The notes below the pieces were generated by a model. The model saw only the letters and a program-made list of their open reading frames with translations. It did no database searches and was not told the DNA's origin. Positions 44,928 through 54,756 of a DNA stretch of 64,000 nt are shown here, piece after piece (position 1 is the first letter of the stretch; every line of letters begins with the position of its first letter). Source of the stretch: Oceanobacillus damuensis. Its GTDB lineage: Bacteria; Bacillota; Bacilli; Bacillales; Amphibacillaceae. Position numbers and translations under genes: made by a program. The stretch spans positions 62,001-126,000 of the forward strand of contig NZ_KV392043.1 in NCBI RefSeq assembly GCF_001618145.1, written 5' to 3'.

Positions 44928-44991
44928 GCGTATAATTTCGGGGATATGGCCCAGAGTTTCTACCAGACTGCCGTAAATGGTCTGACTACGC
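44928..44991 (+). ncRNA. Guanine riboswitch upstream of pbuG
   Basis: P1 GCGTA / TACGC, ATTTCGGGGATATGGCCC (P2), AGTTTCTACC, AGACTGCCGTAAATGGTCT (P3) and GACTACGC with C at the ligand-pairing position. Matches the purine riboswitch consensus throughout. Confidence 0.93.
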
Positions 44992-45049
44992 GGAATAAAG
45001 TGATTGGCCATTCGGTTAAGCACTGCTTGTTCTGTATAGTAAAAGTAGC

Positions 45050-45080
45050 ACTCCTGGGGGAAATCCAAGGGTGTTTTTTT
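45050..45080 (+). terminator. Terminator of the pbuG riboswitch
   Basis: CACTCCTTGG-type stem: CACTCCTGG...CCAAGGGTG followed by seven Ts. The following repeat copy begins 2 bp after the T-tract. Confidence 0.65.
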
Positions 45081-45081
45081 A

Positions 45082-45205
45082 GGCAGGTAGGAAAGGATAA
45101 ACTTGCAAACCTACATAAACTAATGTATAGGAAACATTTCTATTGCGTGAATGCAATGAAGACTCGCCCTTCAGCAGGCATGGGCATTTGCCAAGTTTTC
45201 CGTGG
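45082..45205 (+). repeat. Terminator-following repeat, copy 8 (divergent, expanded)
   Basis: GGCAGGTAGGAAAGGATAAA then CTTGCAAACCTACATAA matches hairpin A and linker start; hairpin B is replaced by GACTCGCCCTTCAGCAGGC-type sequence and the tail CCAAGTTTTC remains. It lies inside the pbuG leader, after the riboswitch terminator and before the gene. Confidence 0.5.
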
Positions 45206-45270
45206 ATTTATCCCGTATGTTACAGGAAGTTATTTAAAGTGCACTTTATATTAATTAGGAGGAGTTTCGA

Positions 45271-46575
45271 ATGAAGGAGTATTTTCAGTTTGAAAAACTT
45301 GGTACAAGCTATAAAACGGAATTTATGGCTGGTTTGACAACATTTCTAGCTATGGCTTACATTCTTTTTGTCAATCCATCCATTTTAAGTGAAGCGGGAA
45401 TGGATGATGGGGCAGTATTTGCAGCAACTGCGATTGCAGCAGCAGTCGGTTCTATCCTGATGGGACTTATAGCTAAATACCCTATCGTTCTTGCACCGGG
45501 TATGGGACTGAATGCATTTTTTGCCTACACGGTTGTACTAGGCTATGGAATCCCTTGGGAAACAGCATTGGCTGGTGTTTTGGCATCTGGACTTATTTTT
45601 ATTGTATTAACATTAACTGGAATTCGGGAAAAAGTTATTAATGCCATTCCAGCTAGCTTGAAAATGGCTGTTGGAGCAGGGATTGGACTATTTATTGCAT
45701 TTATTGGCTTACAGAATTCAGGTATCGTCGTATCAGATCCGGCAACAATGCTTGCTTTGGGTGACCTTACTTCTCCAACGGTACTATTGGCTGTTTTTGG
45801 TGTAGTTGTCTCTGTTATCTTACTTACTTTTGGTTTTAAAGCAGGGATTTTCTACGGAATGATCATTACTGCTATTACAGGGATGATTGTTGGATTGATT
45901 GGTGTTCCATCTGGAATTGGTGGCATTGTAAGTGGTGTTCCAAGTGTGGCACCAACTTTCGGTCAGGCTTTCCTGCATTTTGGTGATATTTTCACGATAG
46001 AAATGTTGGTTGTCATTTTAACATTCTTGTTCGTAGACTTTTTTGACACCGCAGGGACACTTGTTGCAGTAACATCTCAGGCTGGTTTGACGAAGGATAA
46101 CAAACTGCCGCGTGCCGGAAAAGCGTTATTTGCAGATTCAGCTGCAACTGTAGTCGGTGCAACTGTCGGTACATCTACTACAACCTCTTATGTAGAATCG
46201 ACAGCAGGTGTCGGTGTAGGTGGTCGTACTGGATTCACAGCAATCGTTGCTGCAGGATTTTTCCTGCTTGCACTATTCTTCTCACCTTTACTGAGTGTTG
46301 TCACGTCAGAAGTAACTGCACCAGCATTGATTATCGTCGGTGTCATGATGGCATCCTCGTTGAAACATATCGAATGGGACGAGTTTGAAACTGCAGTGCC
46401 AGCGTTCTTGACGGTATTGATGATGCCATTAACATATAGCATCGCTACAGGGATTGCAATCGGATTTATTTTCTATCCAATTACAATGATTGTAAAAGGT
46501 CGAGCAAAAGAAATACATCCGATCATGTATGGCTTGTTCGTAGTCTTTGTTCTGTATTTTATATTCTTGAGCTAG
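45271..46575 (+). CDS. pbuG: Guanine/hypoxanthine permease
   Basis: 434 residues, about 13 membrane segments, AzgA/PbuG branch of the NCS2 family: TEFMAGLTTFLAMAYILFVN, VLAPGMGLNAFFAYTV and FVDFFDTAGTLVAVT signatures. Imports guanine and hypoxanthine. ATG after AGGAGGAG. Leader has a guanine riboswitch, so guanine limits its own import. Terminator at 46586. Confidence 0.95.
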   Translation: MKEYFQFEKLGTSYKTEFMAGLTTFLAMAYILFVNPSILSEAGMDDGAVFAATAIAAAVGSILMGLIAKYPIVLAPGMGLNAFFAYTVVLGYGIPWETALAGVLASGLIFIVLTLTGIREKVINAIPASLKMAVGAGIGLFIAFIGLQNSGIVVSDPATMLALGDLTSPTVLLAVFGVVVSVILLTFGFKAGIFYGMIITAITGMIVGLIGVPSGIGGIVSGVPSVAPTFGQAFLHFGDIFTIEMLVVILTFLFVDFFDTAGTLVAVTSQAGLTKDNKLPRAGKALFADSAATVVGATVGTSTTTSYVESTAGVGVGGRTGFTAIVAAGFFLLALFFSPLLSVVTSEVTAPALIIVGVMMASSLKHIEWDEFETAVPAFLTVLMMPLTYSIATGIAIGFIFYPITMIVKGRAKEIHPIMYGLFVVFVLYFIFLS

Positions 46576-46585
46576 AAATATTATT

Positions 46586-46619
46586 AGGGGCTGAATCCAT
46601 GTGGGTTCAGCCCTTTTTT
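46586..46619 (+). terminator. Terminator after pbuG
   Basis: AGGGGCTGAATCC / GGTTCAGCCCTTTTTT. Confidence 0.9.
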
Positions 46620-46672
46620 GGCAAGTAAGAAAGTACAAACATTCTTTCTTGGATAAGTGCAACTAAAGCAAT
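46620..46672 (+). repeat. Terminator-following repeat, copy 6 (truncated)
   Basis: GGCAAGTAAGAAAGTACAAA and CATTCTTTCTTGGATAAG form hairpin A; GTGCAACTAAAGC is the linker; hairpin B is missing. Starts on the last base of the pbuG terminator. Confidence 0.75.
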
Positions 46673-46762
46673 TTATCGTTATCATACGATAACTTCAAGA
46701 GAGAATAAAATAATTCCCCTTGGATACGGGCCATTCGACAAATTCCAACAAAAACCGGGAAG

Positions 46763-46784
46763 TGACAGGCACCTAATCGAGTTC
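46763..46784 (+). repeat. Short dispersed repeat, GTGACAGGCACC type (copy 2)
   Basis: Partner of 35611-35639, with TCGACAAATTCC just upstream. Overlaps the 3' end of the minus-strand MFS gene. Confidence 0.55.
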
Positions 46785-47930
46785 TTTGCCGTAAGGGAGG
46801 AGGTGGTAGGTTAGGAGTAGGGCTGTTCCTGCAGCTGCTATCCATCCCATATAGATGTACATGGTGTCTCCGCCAAAGTTTTCAATGATTGGACCACCGG
46901 CAAGGGAACCAATGATTCCAGATAAACCGAAATATACGGAGAAAAATACAAGATGTCCGGTTGATTGCAATAACTTTGGAATCAACCTAGTCACATAATC
47001 GAACGCCGCTGTGTAGAATACACCAAAGGTTAATCCGTGCATGAATTGGAGTGCGACGATATACATCGGATCGCTTACAGTGGCATAAAGGAACCAGCGT
47101 ACCGTATACAGGAAGGCAGCCCCAATGATAAATATCATGGCATGGTACTTTCTAAACCATAAACCAGCCAATGCAAATACTGCTGCTTCTGCAATAACCC
47201 CGGCAAACCAAGCTATTCCTACCATGCCCTCCGTTCCGCCGAGCTCTGTTATATAAATTGCCATATAGTAATCATTCATCCGGTGTGTAACGGTGATGAA
47301 CACGATAACTGCCAAAAAGATAAGGAAAGGTTTATTTTTGACAATTCTGCTCAAATCTTTTAATTTAATCGGTTGAGCATCAACCTTTACATCTTTTAAA
47401 GGCAACAATGTAATTAAAGCAAAAGATCCAAATAACAAATAGACCCAGACCATATATTCAATACCGAACTTGGCAAATATTTCTCCGACAAGCAGGGATG
47501 ACAGGGCAAAACCGACCGATCCCCACATCCGGATGGAACCAAAAGATACGCCTAGTTCGGTGGACCTGCGTTGTGCCAGACTGTCTGTAAGTGCACCAAC
47601 TGGTGTGGCGAAAAAGTAGAATAGCGCACCCATAAAAAGAATGGTTGGCAATGTGTCCATTTGAAAGAAAAGCGTACCTCCAATGAGCAATCCGATTATG
47701 CAAACAAGCAATATTTTTTTAACTGTTTTATATTTATCACTTAAATATCCCCAAAATGGCTGTGCAAGTATCGATGCAAGTGATTCAACAGCAAGTACCC
47801 AGCCGATCTGTGTACCATTTAAGCCGCGAAACTGCAGATATAAAGGTAAAAAACTAATGAGAATCGTATTTGATGCATGATAGCTAATAAATAAGGTTTT
47901 TAACGGTATTAATGATTCCTTTTTTGACAA
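46773..47930 (-). CDS. MFS transporter (sugar/phenylpropionate-like)
   Basis: 385 residues with 12 hydrophobic segments. Features: SLASILAQPFWGYLSDKYKTVKK loop after TM2, FFATPVGALTDSLAQRR, GSIRMWGSVGFALSSLL, as in the LacY/HcaT/nucleoside-type MFS_1 branch. Substrate unknown. TTG start with AGGAGA eleven bases upstream. The C-terminal codons overlap a short dispersed repeat. In B. subtilis the site after pbuG is occupied by yebC-yebD instead. Confidence 0.8.
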   Translation of the reverse strand: MSKKESLIPLKTLFISYHASNTILISFLPLYLQFRGLNGTQIGWVLAVESLASILAQPFWGYLSDKYKTVKKILLVCIIGLLIGGTLFFQMDTLPTILFMGALFYFFATPVGALTDSLAQRRSTELGVSFGSIRMWGSVGFALSSLLVGEIFAKFGIEYMVWVYLLFGSFALITLLPLKDVKVDAQPIKLKDLSRIVKNKPFLIFLAVIVFITVTHRMNDYYMAIYITELGGTEGMVGIAWFAGVIAEAAVFALAGLWFRKYHAMIFIIGAAFLYTVRWFLYATVSDPMYIVALQFMHGLTFGVFYTAAFDYVTRLIPKLLQSTGHLVFFSVYFGLSGIIGSLAGGPIIENFGGDTMYIYMGWIAAAGTALLLTYHLLPYGKELD

Positions 47931-48140
47931 ATTCGTTCAGCTCTCCTGACTTCTAAAAGCGGTGGCTTTCATCGGAATAGCACATCCGCACAAATTATTT
48001 TACTTACTAACTATATCACGATTGTTTGCAGTTAAATAGAATAGATAAGTAAAACATTTAAAGATTAAGCCAATCGAACTGGTTATCGATTGAAAAATAA
48101 ATTAAACTGATGGAAGATGATATGGAAAGAGGGAAGTGTG

Positions 48141-48857
48141 ATGAAACCGATTATTGGTGTTACAGCATCCATGGAAACGGATAGAGCCTATTATGCAGTT
48201 GCAAACAGGAATATGAAAGCTATTATGACAACGGGAGGAATCCCGATGATTTTGCCTTATTTTAGAGATGAGGCTGATGCAGACCACATAGTAGATCGAA
48301 TTGACGGGTTGTATGCTACAGGAGGATATGACATCGATCCAATTCTTTTTGATGAAGAGCCCCACCCTAAACTTGGGACAATTATTCCTGAGCGGGATCA
48401 GACGGAACTAATCTTAATGAAAAAAATGCTTGAAAAGAACAAACCGATCCTCGGAGTATGCAGAGGAAGTCAGGTTTTGAATATCGCTGCCGGCGGTGAT
48501 ATGTATCAGGATATCTATTCTCAAATTAACGCCGATCTATTGCAGCATTCACAAAAAGCCCCTTTTGATTATTGTTCCCATTTTGTGGAAGTCCAAGAAG
48601 GCTCATTACTGCATCGTTTGACAGAGCGAGACAAATTTCGAATAAACAGCTTTCACCATCAGGCGAACAGATCTGTTCCAGAAGATTTTCAGATTAGCGG
48701 AAAAGCAAGTGATGGCATTATTGAAGCAATTGAAAGTAAGTCCCACTCATTTGTGCTTGGCCTGCAGTGGCACCCGGAAGCTTTAATTCATGATGAAAGT
48801 GATCCATCCCTTAAAATCTATCAAGGTTTTATTGAAGCGTGCAGGAAGCCATCATAA
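48141..48857 (+). CDS. Peptidase C26 family gamma-glutamyl hydrolase
   Basis: 238 residues. Class I glutamine-amidotransferase fold with Cys in ILGVCRGSQVLNIAAGG and His-Glu in LGLQWHPEAL, the layout of PuuD-like gamma-glutamyl-GABA hydrolases. ATG at 48141 follows AGAGGGAAGTG; the frame from 48117 starts before that site. No other polyamine genes are nearby, so the natural substrate is open. Strong bidirectional terminator after it. Confidence 0.88.
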   Translation: MKPIIGVTASMETDRAYYAVANRNMKAIMTTGGIPMILPYFRDEADADHIVDRIDGLYATGGYDIDPILFDEEPHPKLGTIIPERDQTELILMKKMLEKNKPILGVCRGSQVLNIAAGGDMYQDIYSQINADLLQHSQKAPFDYCSHFVEVQEGSLLHRLTERDKFRINSFHHQANRSVPEDFQISGKASDGIIEAIESKSHSFVLGLQWHPEALIHDESDPSLKIYQGFIEACRKPS

Positions 48858-48903
48858 AGAAACGGGACTGGGGCATCACTAAAAACAACCTAAGCAATCT
48901 TTT

Positions 48904-48955
48904 AAAAAACCCGAATCAATTCGAATTCTGACATTCGAATTGGTTCGGATTTTTC
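48904..48955. terminator. Bidirectional terminator
   Basis: AAAAACCCGAATCAATTCGA plus AT pairs with ATTCGAATTGGTTCGGATTTT; serves the C26 peptidase gene and the convergent msrA. Confidence 0.9.
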
Positions 48956-49004
48956 TATTATTAAACCACTCTTATCCTAGCTCCGTTCCAACCTGAATGG
49001 TGGA

Positions 49005-49526
49005 TTATTTCCAAACGGTATCAATAAATTCATCTCTTCCGGACTCTGCGCGATCCTCTTCGTATTCCTTCTTATTTTTCTTGTAGAAGTCCTGATGGTA
49101 ATCCTCTGCTGAATAAAATACTTCTGCCGGGATCACTTGTGTTACAATCGGTTTCGAAAATTTGCCACTTGCAGCAAGCTCCTGTTTGGAAGCCTCGGCT
49201 AGATTTTTTTGTTCTTCATCTTGATAAAAAATTGCAGTTCTGTACTGGTCTCCTCTGTCGGCAAATTGCCCACCATCATCAGTCGGGTCGATTTGTTTCC
49301 AAAAAAGATCAAGCATTGTCTCGTAGGAAATAATTTGCGGATCATAGGTGATCTCCACTGCTTCCAAATGTCCTGTATTCCCCTGTTTTACTTCTTCGTA
49401 GGAAGGATTTTCTACATGGCCGCCAGTATATCCTGAAATTACACTGTGGACACCATCCCACTGATCAAATGGTTTAACCATACACCAAAAGCAGCCGCCA
49501 GCGAATGTCGCTTTTTTTATTGTCAT
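49005..49526 (-). CDS. msrA: Peptide methionine-S-sulfoxide reductase
   Basis: 173 residues. Catalytic Cys in FAGGCFWCM near the N-terminus, then [28 protein letters not shown] and YHQDFYKKN. Reduces the S-form of methionine sulfoxide in proteins. Not fused to MsrB. Monocistronic, between convergent and divergent neighbours; start ATG after GGGGGAAAACA. Confidence 0.96.
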   Translation of the reverse strand: MTIKKATFAGGCFWCMVKPFDQWDGVHSVISGYTGGHVENPSYEEVKQGNTGHLEAVEITYDPQIISYETMLDLFWKQIDPTDDGGQFADRGDQYRTAIFYQDEEQKNLAEASKQELAASGKFSKPIVTQVIPAEVFYSAEDYHQDFYKKNKKEYEEDRAESGRDEFIDTVWK

Positions 49527-49619
49527 AATTGTTTTCCCCCAAAGTGTATTTAGTATGTTTCGTATATTTTTTTTAGTAGAATAAAATTAATATAACATAT
49601 ATGTAAAGCAGGTGACATA

Positions 49620-50183
49620 GTGGAAGAGCCATATGTACATAAAATTTTTCTTGTAAAACAGGAACTCAAAGGTCCTTTCCTTTTAAGAAAGCATGGATTC
49701 TTGAACGAAATTGATATTCATAAATCGAAAAGCCTTGGAATGGACAAGGCTGTGTTCACGTATCCAATTAAACATTATTCAGAGGACCATACAGAAGGAA
49801 GAAACTCCGAGGACAGCATGGGGACCATTGGAGAAAATTTTGCAGTGCTTGAAATGGATGAGTTCACCGTTTTTATTGGTGATACATTCCGAATGGGTGA
49901 AGCAATTATTCAAGTATCACAGCCTGGGCCTGTTACGGCCAAACATCTGCAGAACGGGTTGAACACAGGTTGGTACTTCCGGGTTGTCCAGGAGGGGGAG
50001 ATTCGTGGAGGAACAGATTTGGAACTGATTGACCGCCCATACCCGCAATGGTCGATTGCCGCATGTACGGAAGTCATTTTTTTGGATAAGCATAATTTAC
50101 GGGCAGCAGACGAGTTATATTCCTGTGAACTCCTCGGTGGAATTTGGAGAAATTCCCTACGGAAAAGACTGAGAGGTTTTTAA
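49620..50183 (+). CDS. MOSC domain protein
   Basis: 187 residues resembling YiiM/YuaD-type MOSC proteins: GFLNEIDIHKSK, TYPIKHYSEDH, a Gly-Glu-Asn segment GENFAVLEMDEFTVFIGDTF and VSQPGPVTAKHL. It lacks an obvious conserved Cys in the central position, which some MOSC molybdenum-sulfur carriers need. GTG start with GCAGGTGACATA. Possible role in molybdenum-cofactor handling or base-analogue detoxification. The following 250 bp holds no gene. Confidence 0.75.
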   Translation: MEEPYVHKIFLVKQELKGPFLLRKHGFLNEIDIHKSKSLGMDKAVFTYPIKHYSEDHTEGRNSEDSMGTIGENFAVLEMDEFTVFIGDTFRMGEAIIQVSQPGPVTAKHLQNGLNTGWYFRVVQEGEIRGGTDLELIDRPYPQWSIAACTEVIFLDKHNLRAADELYSCELLGGIWRNSLRKRLRGF

Positions 50184-50435
50184 GACGATTTGTTCACATA
50201 CATAAACTGCCACATCCATTTTCATAGTAAAGAACTCGTGACGATGTTCCATCAGAATAAGTTCGGCAAAAAACATCCCATGCCACAGAAAGAACTGATT
50301 GTAAAAATGAATAAAGGGTATATAAACATTAAATATGTGAAAATAACCATTATATAATAGAGGGCAGTGGAATATTTCCAACCTATTTCAAATTCATGTA
50401 TGCTTATAGAATAGACACTAGGAGGGATGACGTTG

Positions 50436-51059
50436 TTGGAAAATGCATTCATAATGGTAGCAATCATCTTTGTCATCAATGTCGTATATGTATCATTATC
50501 GACGGTACGTATGATTCTTACATTGAAGGGACGCCGGTATATAGCTGCATTGGTAAGTATGTTTGAAGTTGTGATCTATGTTGTCGGGCTTGGCTTGGTG
50601 CTCGATAACTTAAATGAAATTCAGAATCTGATTGCCTACGCTGTCGGTTTTGGAACTGGTGTAATTGCAGGTACAAAAATTGAAGAAAAACTGGCACTGG
50701 GTTATATAACGGTTAATGTTGTTTCAACAAATCCAGATCTTAATTTCACTCGGAAAATAAGGGAAAAGGGGTATGGTGTAACGAGCTGGTCCTCCTATGG
50801 GATGGATGGAGATCGGCTGTCCATGCAAATCCTGACGCCGAGAAAATATGAACTCAAACTATATGAATTTATTCAGGAGATTGATCCAAAGGCTTTCATC
50901 ATATCCTACGAACCAAAACAAATACATGGCGGTTTCTGGGTGAAGCAGGTGCGTAAAGGCAGATTGATGAATCCAAAGAAAAAACCTGCCGGGAAAAGTA
51001 ATCCAATAAAACCGGAAACGGAAGTTCAACCCGAAACAATGCCAGGCAAAAAAGAATAA
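50436..51059 (+). CDS. UPF0316 (YebE-like) DUF2179 membrane protein
   Basis: 207 residues. Three hydrophobic segments (~5-22, 38-58, 65-83) with [19 protein letters not shown], then a cytoplasmic DUF2179 domain ([12 protein letters not shown] ... [10 protein letters not shown]) and a Lys/Pro-rich tail. The ATG at 50427 touches the GGAGGG site, so TTG at 50436 (or 50433) is preferred. In B. subtilis yebE lies after pbuG and before yebG and purE; here no purE follows. Confidence 0.8.
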   Translation: MENAFIMVAIIFVINVVYVSLSTVRMILTLKGRRYIAALVSMFEVVIYVVGLGLVLDNLNEIQNLIAYAVGFGTGVIAGTKIEEKLALGYITVNVVSTNPDLNFTRKIREKGYGVTSWSSYGMDGDRLSMQILTPRKYELKLYEFIQEIDPKAFIISYEPKQIHGGFWVKQVRKGRLMNPKKKPAGKSNPIKPETEVQPETMPGKKE

Positions 51060-51066
51060 CAATGAG

Positions 51067-51104
51067 AATGAGCATATCTGAATTAAAGGTATGCTCATTT
51101 GTTT
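51067..51104 (+). terminator. Terminator after UPF0316 gene
   Basis: AATGAGCATA / TATGCTCATT with 13-base loop, then TGTTT. Confidence 0.8.
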
Positions 51105-51164
51105 GCAGACAGGAAAGTATAAAACCTTTCTTTCTGCATAAGTGCAACTAAGGCTGTTTTCTAA
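51103..51164 (+). repeat. Terminator-following repeat, copy 7 (hairpin B deleted)
   Basis: GCAGACAGGAAAGTATAAAA and CCTTTCTTTCTGC give hairpin A almost as in copy 1; AAGTGCAACTAAGGCTG continues into TTTTCTAA, so hairpin B has been removed cleanly. Confidence 0.8.
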
Positions 51165-51297
51165 GCAGGCCAATCATATTCTATTCGATCGGAAGTAGGA
51201 ATAATATTGAATATATTAGATAAAACCAATCAAATCAAGTGAATTTTGTGATAAAATAATAGAAGATTAAGACAAATCAAAAAGGGGGGTACAGCAT

Positions 51298-54200
51298 TTG
51301 AGGACGATACCAATCATTCAAAGTCAGCTTGCACCGCCACAGGTGAGAGAACGATTTGTACAGCGGAGCAAATTAAATAAAAAGCTGGTGAACATCCAGA
51401 AATATCCTTTGACACTGCTATATGCTGGTGCTGGTTATGGAAAAAGCACAGCATTATCCTTGTTTGTTCAAACGATAAATAAAGATGTCTGCTGGTATTC
51501 TGTTTCTCGAAATGATGCCGCTATCCTGCCATTTTTAAGCAAACTTGCCCAATCGGTCAGACAAAGCCATGTTGATTTTGGTGATTCGATTTTTCAAGAA
51601 CTGGAAAGCCTCGATAAATATGTTGAATTGGAACATATTTATTCACTGGCGACATCCTTTATCAATGAAATCATTAATTTGCAGGAAGAAGTCATTCTTG
51701 TTTTGGATGATTTTCATTATGCTGCAAATTCCAGCGAGATTGAAAACTGGATGCTGTATTTATTTGACCATATTCCTTCAAATCTCCATATTATACTGTC
51801 CAGCAGGAAAAAACCAAGGTGGGAAATACTTCCCAAATTGAAGGTGAAGGGGGATTTACTCGAAATAACGCAATTGGATCTAATCTTTTCCCCTGAAGAA
51901 ATGCATTACATTCTGGAAGATGTACACAACGTGAAAGTGACAGAACAAGAGGCAACTAAAATCTACCAGCTGACGGAAGGTTGGGCGATTGCATTTAATA
52001 TGCTTATCCAGCAAATCAATGCGGGTACATCGCTGGAAAAGATCTTTGCGAATCAAAAGAGATCATTGAGGGATCTCTTTGACTACCTCGCTGCGGAAGT
52101 ATTGACGAAGCAGTCCTTCATCATTCAGCAGTTTCTCATGCAGTCGAGCATATTCGACGTTCTCACTCCTGAAGTATGTGATGAAGTATTGCGTATAAAC
52201 GGTTCAGAAGATATATTGTCAGGCCTGGTAGAGCAGAACTTGTTCATTGTTGAAGGTGAGAGCGGTTATTACAGGTATCATGCACTTTTTAAAGCTTTTT
52301 TGGAAAATCTTTTAGTGAAGAAACATGAAAGCGAATACAGTGAATTGCATTTCCGTGCAGCCAGCTATTTTGAAAAAAACGATGATATGGAATCAGCACT
52401 CACCCATTACCAGAAAGTAAAGGAATATCCGGCGATTGCACATTTGCTGAAAGATAATGGAATGGACATGCTGCATTCGGGGAGGATTAAAACACTCTAT
52501 GATCTATTGGTGGATTTGCCGGAGGTTCATAAAGCCCAGCATCCGGTCCTTTACTTTTATCAGGGGGAAATTGAACGCTACCACTCATTATATGAATTGG
52601 CGGTGAATCATTATGAACAGATTCTTCATTTACTGCCTCAGCAATCAAAGGAGAACCATTATCTCCGCAGTCTGGCGTTAGAAGGGATGGCACGTATTTA
52701 CCTTGATACAATCCAGCCAGATAAAGCAGAACGATTTGTGAATCAAGCAATCCAGTACCGTGAGAAAGCCGAGGCACTGCCGGAGGATATGGCACAATTG
52801 TATTTGCTGATGGCAGAAAATTTGCTGAACGCCGGTAAAGCGTCCAAAGCAGAAGCATGGTTTGAACGGGCAAAGCGGCTTAATCTGCCGATAGAGGAAA
52901 ATAATTTACAATCAAGAATTTACCTCCGCACCGGGCGGTTGGATAAGGCAAGAGCGAATTTACTGGAGAGAAAAAAGGGAGCAAATCACAATGAGCAGAA
53001 GCATTTGCCTCAATCCCATCGTGAGACGGATATAATTTTAAGCATTATTGAAGCTTTTATGGGCAATGCCGAGATAAGCAAGCAGCTTGCTTCCGAGGGG
53101 ATTCAATTAGGTCTCTCCATACAGGCACCTTTTGTGGAGGCTTGCGGCTGGATGCGAATGGGTCATGCGGTTCAATTGACAGATCATTATGATCCGGATT
53201 TGGCAATTCAATGTTATGAAACGGCACTTGAGATTATGGGTAAAATAAATATTTCGAGAGGGAAAGCTGAACCGTATATGGGACTTTCCATTCTGTATGG
53301 CAAAAGACAGGAATATAACAGGGCAAGGGATCATGCCGTTAAAGGGTTGAAAGAAACCGAAAAAGTAAATGATCGCTGGCTAAGTGCACTGATCAAGCTT
53401 GGGATGACGATAACCGAGGTTTATAATCATAATTTTGAACAGGCCTGGTTAATAAATGAACAAGTACGGTCTGATATGAAATCCTGTGGAGATCGCTATG
53501 GAATGATGGTAACCGCTTTTTGGGGTGCTTACATCGCTTTTGAAAGAGATGAGGAAAAACATTTCAAGAAAGAAATGGAACGTTTTCTCCATGACGTACA
53601 GACCGAGGATTATGAGTTTTTCTTAAAGCGAAAAACAATCTTTGGGCCGGCAGATATGCAAAATATTGCACCGATGCTATTGAAGGCAAACGAGCTTGGT
53701 ATTGCACAGCAATATGTTTCCAGGTTATTGTACGAGCTTAATTTAAGTGAATCCGTTAAAAATCACCCAGGTTTTACATTAAGGATCAGTACACTTGGAC
53801 AATTTAGAATATGGCTTGGCACGAAACAAATAGAACCACAGGATTGGCAGAGAGGAAAAGCGAAGGAATTATTGGAACTGCTTATAACGAACCGCGATAA
53901 ATTGCTGCAAAAAGAAGAGATTTTCCAATTCCTATGGCCTGATCAGGATGAAGCAAATGTAAATAAAAGCTTTAAAGTAGCTCTGAATGCTTTGTTGAAA
54001 GTATTGGAGCCTCACAGGAAGGCAAGGGAGGAATCATTCTTTATAACGAGGGAAGGCAGTGCCTACGGATTAAATCCGGATTCGGGATATGAGTTGGATT
54101 GCATGAAATTTGAGGGCTGGATGCTGAAAGGTCTGAATGAAAAGGACCCAAAACATGCAATGGAATTACTTGAGAAGGGACTGAAGCTATATCAGGGGGA

Positions 54201-54549
54201 TTTCTTGTCAGACCTCCGCTTTACAACCTGGTGTCAGGCAGAGAGGGAACGTCTTCAGCAGCTGTTTTTGAGAGGTGCGGAGAAAATGGCTCAGCATGCA
54301 GTGAGGCTATCGCAATTTAATGTTAGTATGGCTTGGAGTGAGAGAATATTGGTCATCGATCGCACATGGGAAGAGGCCTATCGTCTGATGATGTATAGCT
54401 ATTATCAGAACAATAACCGCCCACAGGCAATTAAGTGGTATGAAAAATGCTGTGAGGCACTTTATGCAGAGCTTGGTGTCGAGCCGATGGAATCTACAGA
54501 AGACATGTATCAGCTGATTATGGAATCGGAAGCATTGGATGCTTACTGA
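51298..54549 (+). CDS. STAND-ATPase transcriptional activator with TPR and BTAD domains
   Basis: 1083 residues. MalT-like P-loop ATPase (Walker A GAGYGKST at 44-51; Walker B ILVLDDFHY ~136), a helical region and TPR-like repeats (~340-800), then an OmpR-type winged helix (~825-920, LRISTLGQFRIWLGTKQIEP) and a C-terminal BTAD domain (DCMKFEGWMLKGLNE ... RPQAIKWYEKC). Such SARP/MalT hybrids activate catabolic or secondary pathways when a small ligand binds the sensor part. TTG start after AAGGGGGGT. Its neighbour, the acyl-CoA operon downstream, is the likely target. Confidence 0.88.
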   Translation: MRTIPIIQSQLAPPQVRERFVQRSKLNKKLVNIQKYPLTLLYAGAGYGKSTALSLFVQTINKDVCWYSVSRNDAAILPFLSKLAQSVRQSHVDFGDSIFQELESLDKYVELEHIYSLATSFINEIINLQEEVILVLDDFHYAANSSEIENWMLYLFDHIPSNLHIILSSRKKPRWEILPKLKVKGDLLEITQLDLIFSPEEMHYILEDVHNVKVTEQEATKIYQLTEGWAIAFNMLIQQINAGTSLEKIFANQKRSLRDLFDYLAAEVLTKQSFIIQQFLMQSSIFDVLTPEVCDEVLRINGSEDILSGLVEQNLFIVEGESGYYRYHALFKAFLENLLVKKHESEYSELHFRAASYFEKNDDMESALTHYQKVKEYPAIAHLLKDNGMDMLHSGRIKTLYDLLVDLPEVHKAQHPVLYFYQGEIERYHSLYELAVNHYEQILHLLPQQSKENHYLRSLALEGMARIYLDTIQPDKAERFVNQAIQYREKAEALPEDMAQLYLLMAENLLNAGKASKAEAWFERAKRLNLPIEENNLQSRIYLRTGRLDKARANLLERKKGANHNEQKHLPQSHRETDIILSIIEAFMGNAEISKQLASEGIQLGLSIQAPFVEACGWMRMGHAVQLTDHYDPDLAIQCYETALEIMGKINISRGKAEPYMGLSILYGKRQEYNRARDHAVKGLKETEKVNDRWLSALIKLGMTITEVYNHNFEQAWLINEQVRSDMKSCGDRYGMMVTAFWGAYIAFERDEEKHFKKEMERFLHDVQTEDYEFFLKRKTIFGPADMQNIAPMLLKANELGIAQQYVSRLLYELNLSESVKNHPGFTLRISTLGQFRIWLGTKQIEPQDWQRGKAKELLELLITNRDKLLQKEEIFQFLWPDQDEANVNKSFKVALNALLKVLEPHRKAREESFFITREGSAYGLNPDSGYELDCMKFEGWMLKGLNEKDPKHAMELLEKGLKLYQGDFLSDLRFTTWCQAERERLQQLFLRGAEKMAQHAVRLSQFNVSMAWSERILVIDRTWEEAYRLMMYSYYQNNNRPQAIKWYEKCCEALYAELGVEPMESTEDMYQLIMESEALDAY

Positions 54550-54550
54550 A

Positions 54551-54609
54551 AATGCCTTAATTTGAAGAAGGTGTCCCGAGAACAGGGGGACTATTCAAAT
54601 TAAGGCATT
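54551..54609 (+). terminator. Long hairpin after activator gene
   Basis: Perfect 16-bp arms AATGCCTTAATTTGAA / TTCAAATTAAGGCATT enclose 27 bases with an inner GTCCC/GGGAC stem. It begins one base after the stop codon. There is no T-tract, so it may be a REP-type element that stabilises the 3' end rather than a classic terminator. Confidence 0.7.
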
Positions 54610-54756
54610 ATGGGTTAACACTCCTCATGCTGGAAAAAGCAATTTTCTATTTAAAACAGTTTAAAAGAGGAGTTATGCTTCTAAGAAAAAAATTTTTAAT
54701 AACGCTTGTTATTTATCTGAAAGTTTTGTATAATCTAAAACTGAGAGGTGATTCAT

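Noticed and set aside
50157-50381. 74-residue minus-strand ORF after the MOSC gene
   Set aside because: No ribosome site, aromatic-rich composition typical of chance frames, and it overlaps the end of the MOSC gene.
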